Position numbers and translations under genes: made by a program. The notes beneath the pieces are model-generated. The model saw only the letters and a list, made by a program, of their open reading frames with translations, had not been told where the DNA came from and searched no databases. Of a DNA stretch of 64,000 nucleotides, positions 63,713 through 64,000 are shown one piece after another. This DNA comes from an uncultured Saprospiraceae bacterium. Lineage in GTDB: Bacteria > Bacteroidota > Bacteroidia > Chitinophagales > Saprospiraceae. The stretch lies in contig CALGAW010000040.1 in NCBI GenBank assembly GCA_937959115.1, positions 62,001 to 126,000 of the forward strand, in the 5' to 3' direction. Numbering within the stretch: the stretch's first letter is position 1; each line of letters begins with the position of its first letter.

Positions 63713-64000
63713 TCAGAAATCTTTTAACTTTTTTCGAATTCGACTTAATTGAGTGGGTGAAATGCCTAAATATGAAGCAATGTAATATTGTGGAATTATA
63801 GTTTCAATAGATGGGAATTTTTGTCGCATTATTAAATATCTTTTGTCAGCATCTAATAGAGCCATTTCAATTTCTTTCTGTTCTTTTTCTAAAAAATAAA
63901 ATTCAGCAATTTTTCTGCCTAATCTTTCTAAATCGTGAAATTTAGTATAGAGTTTTTCCATTTCTTTATAGTTCGCAACCAAGATTTCACAATCAGTTAG
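63713..64000 (-). CDS. Crp/Fnr family transcription regulator, 5' part outside window
   Basis: Only the C-terminal ~95 codons are present; the frame stays open to base 64000, so the start lies beyond the window. The visible part has the linker helix (FHDLERLGRKIAEFYF), the region LLDADKRYLIMRQKFPSIETIIPQ, and the winged HTH recognition segment YYIASYLGISPTQLSRIRKKL, as in Bacteroidota Crp/Fnr regulators that lack a cAMP-specific site. The cyclic-nucleotide-binding domain is not visible. It may control the adjacent DUF1772-like gene. Confidence 0.85.
   Translation of the reverse strand, partial: LTDCEILVANYKEMEKLYTKFHDLERLGRKIAEFYFLEKEQKEIEMALLDADKRYLIMRQKFPSIETIIPQYYIASYLGISPTQLSRIRKKLKDF

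Noticed and set aside
1-64000. tRNA, rRNA, CRISPR or prophage region
   Set aside because: No cloverleaf with a matching CCA end, no rRNA motifs, no regular spacer array and no phage structural gene set; only a single tailspike-like protein was seen.

Overview
The window is a stretch of a Bacteroidota chromosome (roughly 40% GC, no rRNA, tRNA or CRISPR seen). The evidence is type IX secretion system (T9SS) C-terminal sorting domains, TonB-dependent receptors with carboxypeptidase-like N-terminal domains, DUF4296 and DUF983 proteins, and TAnnTTTG-type -7 promoter elements. A C-terminal domain with an HRNHxGxMT motif (gene at 52551-55598) and the many large modular secreted proteins suggest Saprospiria or a close relative. 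That rank is my inference from memory of such proteins.

Layout. 1-7.2 kb: secreted proteins, including a lamin-tail-domain protein, a TonB receptor and a secreted endonuclease I, possibly a unit for using extracellular DNA. 7.2-12.5 kb: a DUF983 protein, an RhlE-like DEAD-box helicase, a 7-TM protein and a second TonB receptor, with two diverged copies of an intergenic palindromic repeat. 12.9-22 kb (minus strand): housekeeping genes, namely the operon sanA-tpiA-prmA followed by a giant periplasmic beta-rich protein of unknown function, then dcd-proC and yggS. 22-24.2 kb (plus): a DUF4296 lipoprotein and a PhoB/PhoR-like two-component pair in one operon. 24.2-28.3 kb (minus): an AddB-like PD-(D/E)XK nuclease and aspartokinase. 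28.4-37 kb: two very large secreted proteins (one a clan GH-A-like glycosidase) that share the same C-terminal domain, separated by a PLP-dependent decarboxylase and a small outer-membrane protein. 37-39 kb: acyltransferase, UPF0126 channel and a PH-like membrane protein.

39.2-48.4 kb (minus) holds the best candidate for a functional system: a lipoprotein alpha-2-macroglobulin with an intact CxEQ thioester, a lipoprotein zinc metallopeptidase (HExxH...ExxxD), and penicillin-binding protein 1C, which overlaps the peptidase gene by 4 bp. The macroglobulin/PBP1C pair is known from other bacteria; the inserted peptidase is the unusual part.

48.4-64 kb is accessory in character: an unknown lipoprotein, a 180-bp MITE-like palindrome, an AAA+ ATPase without its usual VWA partner, a modular PQQ-type sugar dehydrogenase, VOC, DUF218 and alpha/beta-hydrolase genes, a tailspike-like secreted protein, small membrane proteins and a Crp/Fnr regulator cut by the window edge. 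Decayed gene pieces (an AraC regulator with a frameshift, a possible sigma-factor region 4, two unidentified open stretches) lie between them.

All assignments come from reading motifs; no database search was possible. Several starts were moved from the longest open frame to an internal ATG or TTG because of signal peptides, promoters or terminators, as noted per gene.
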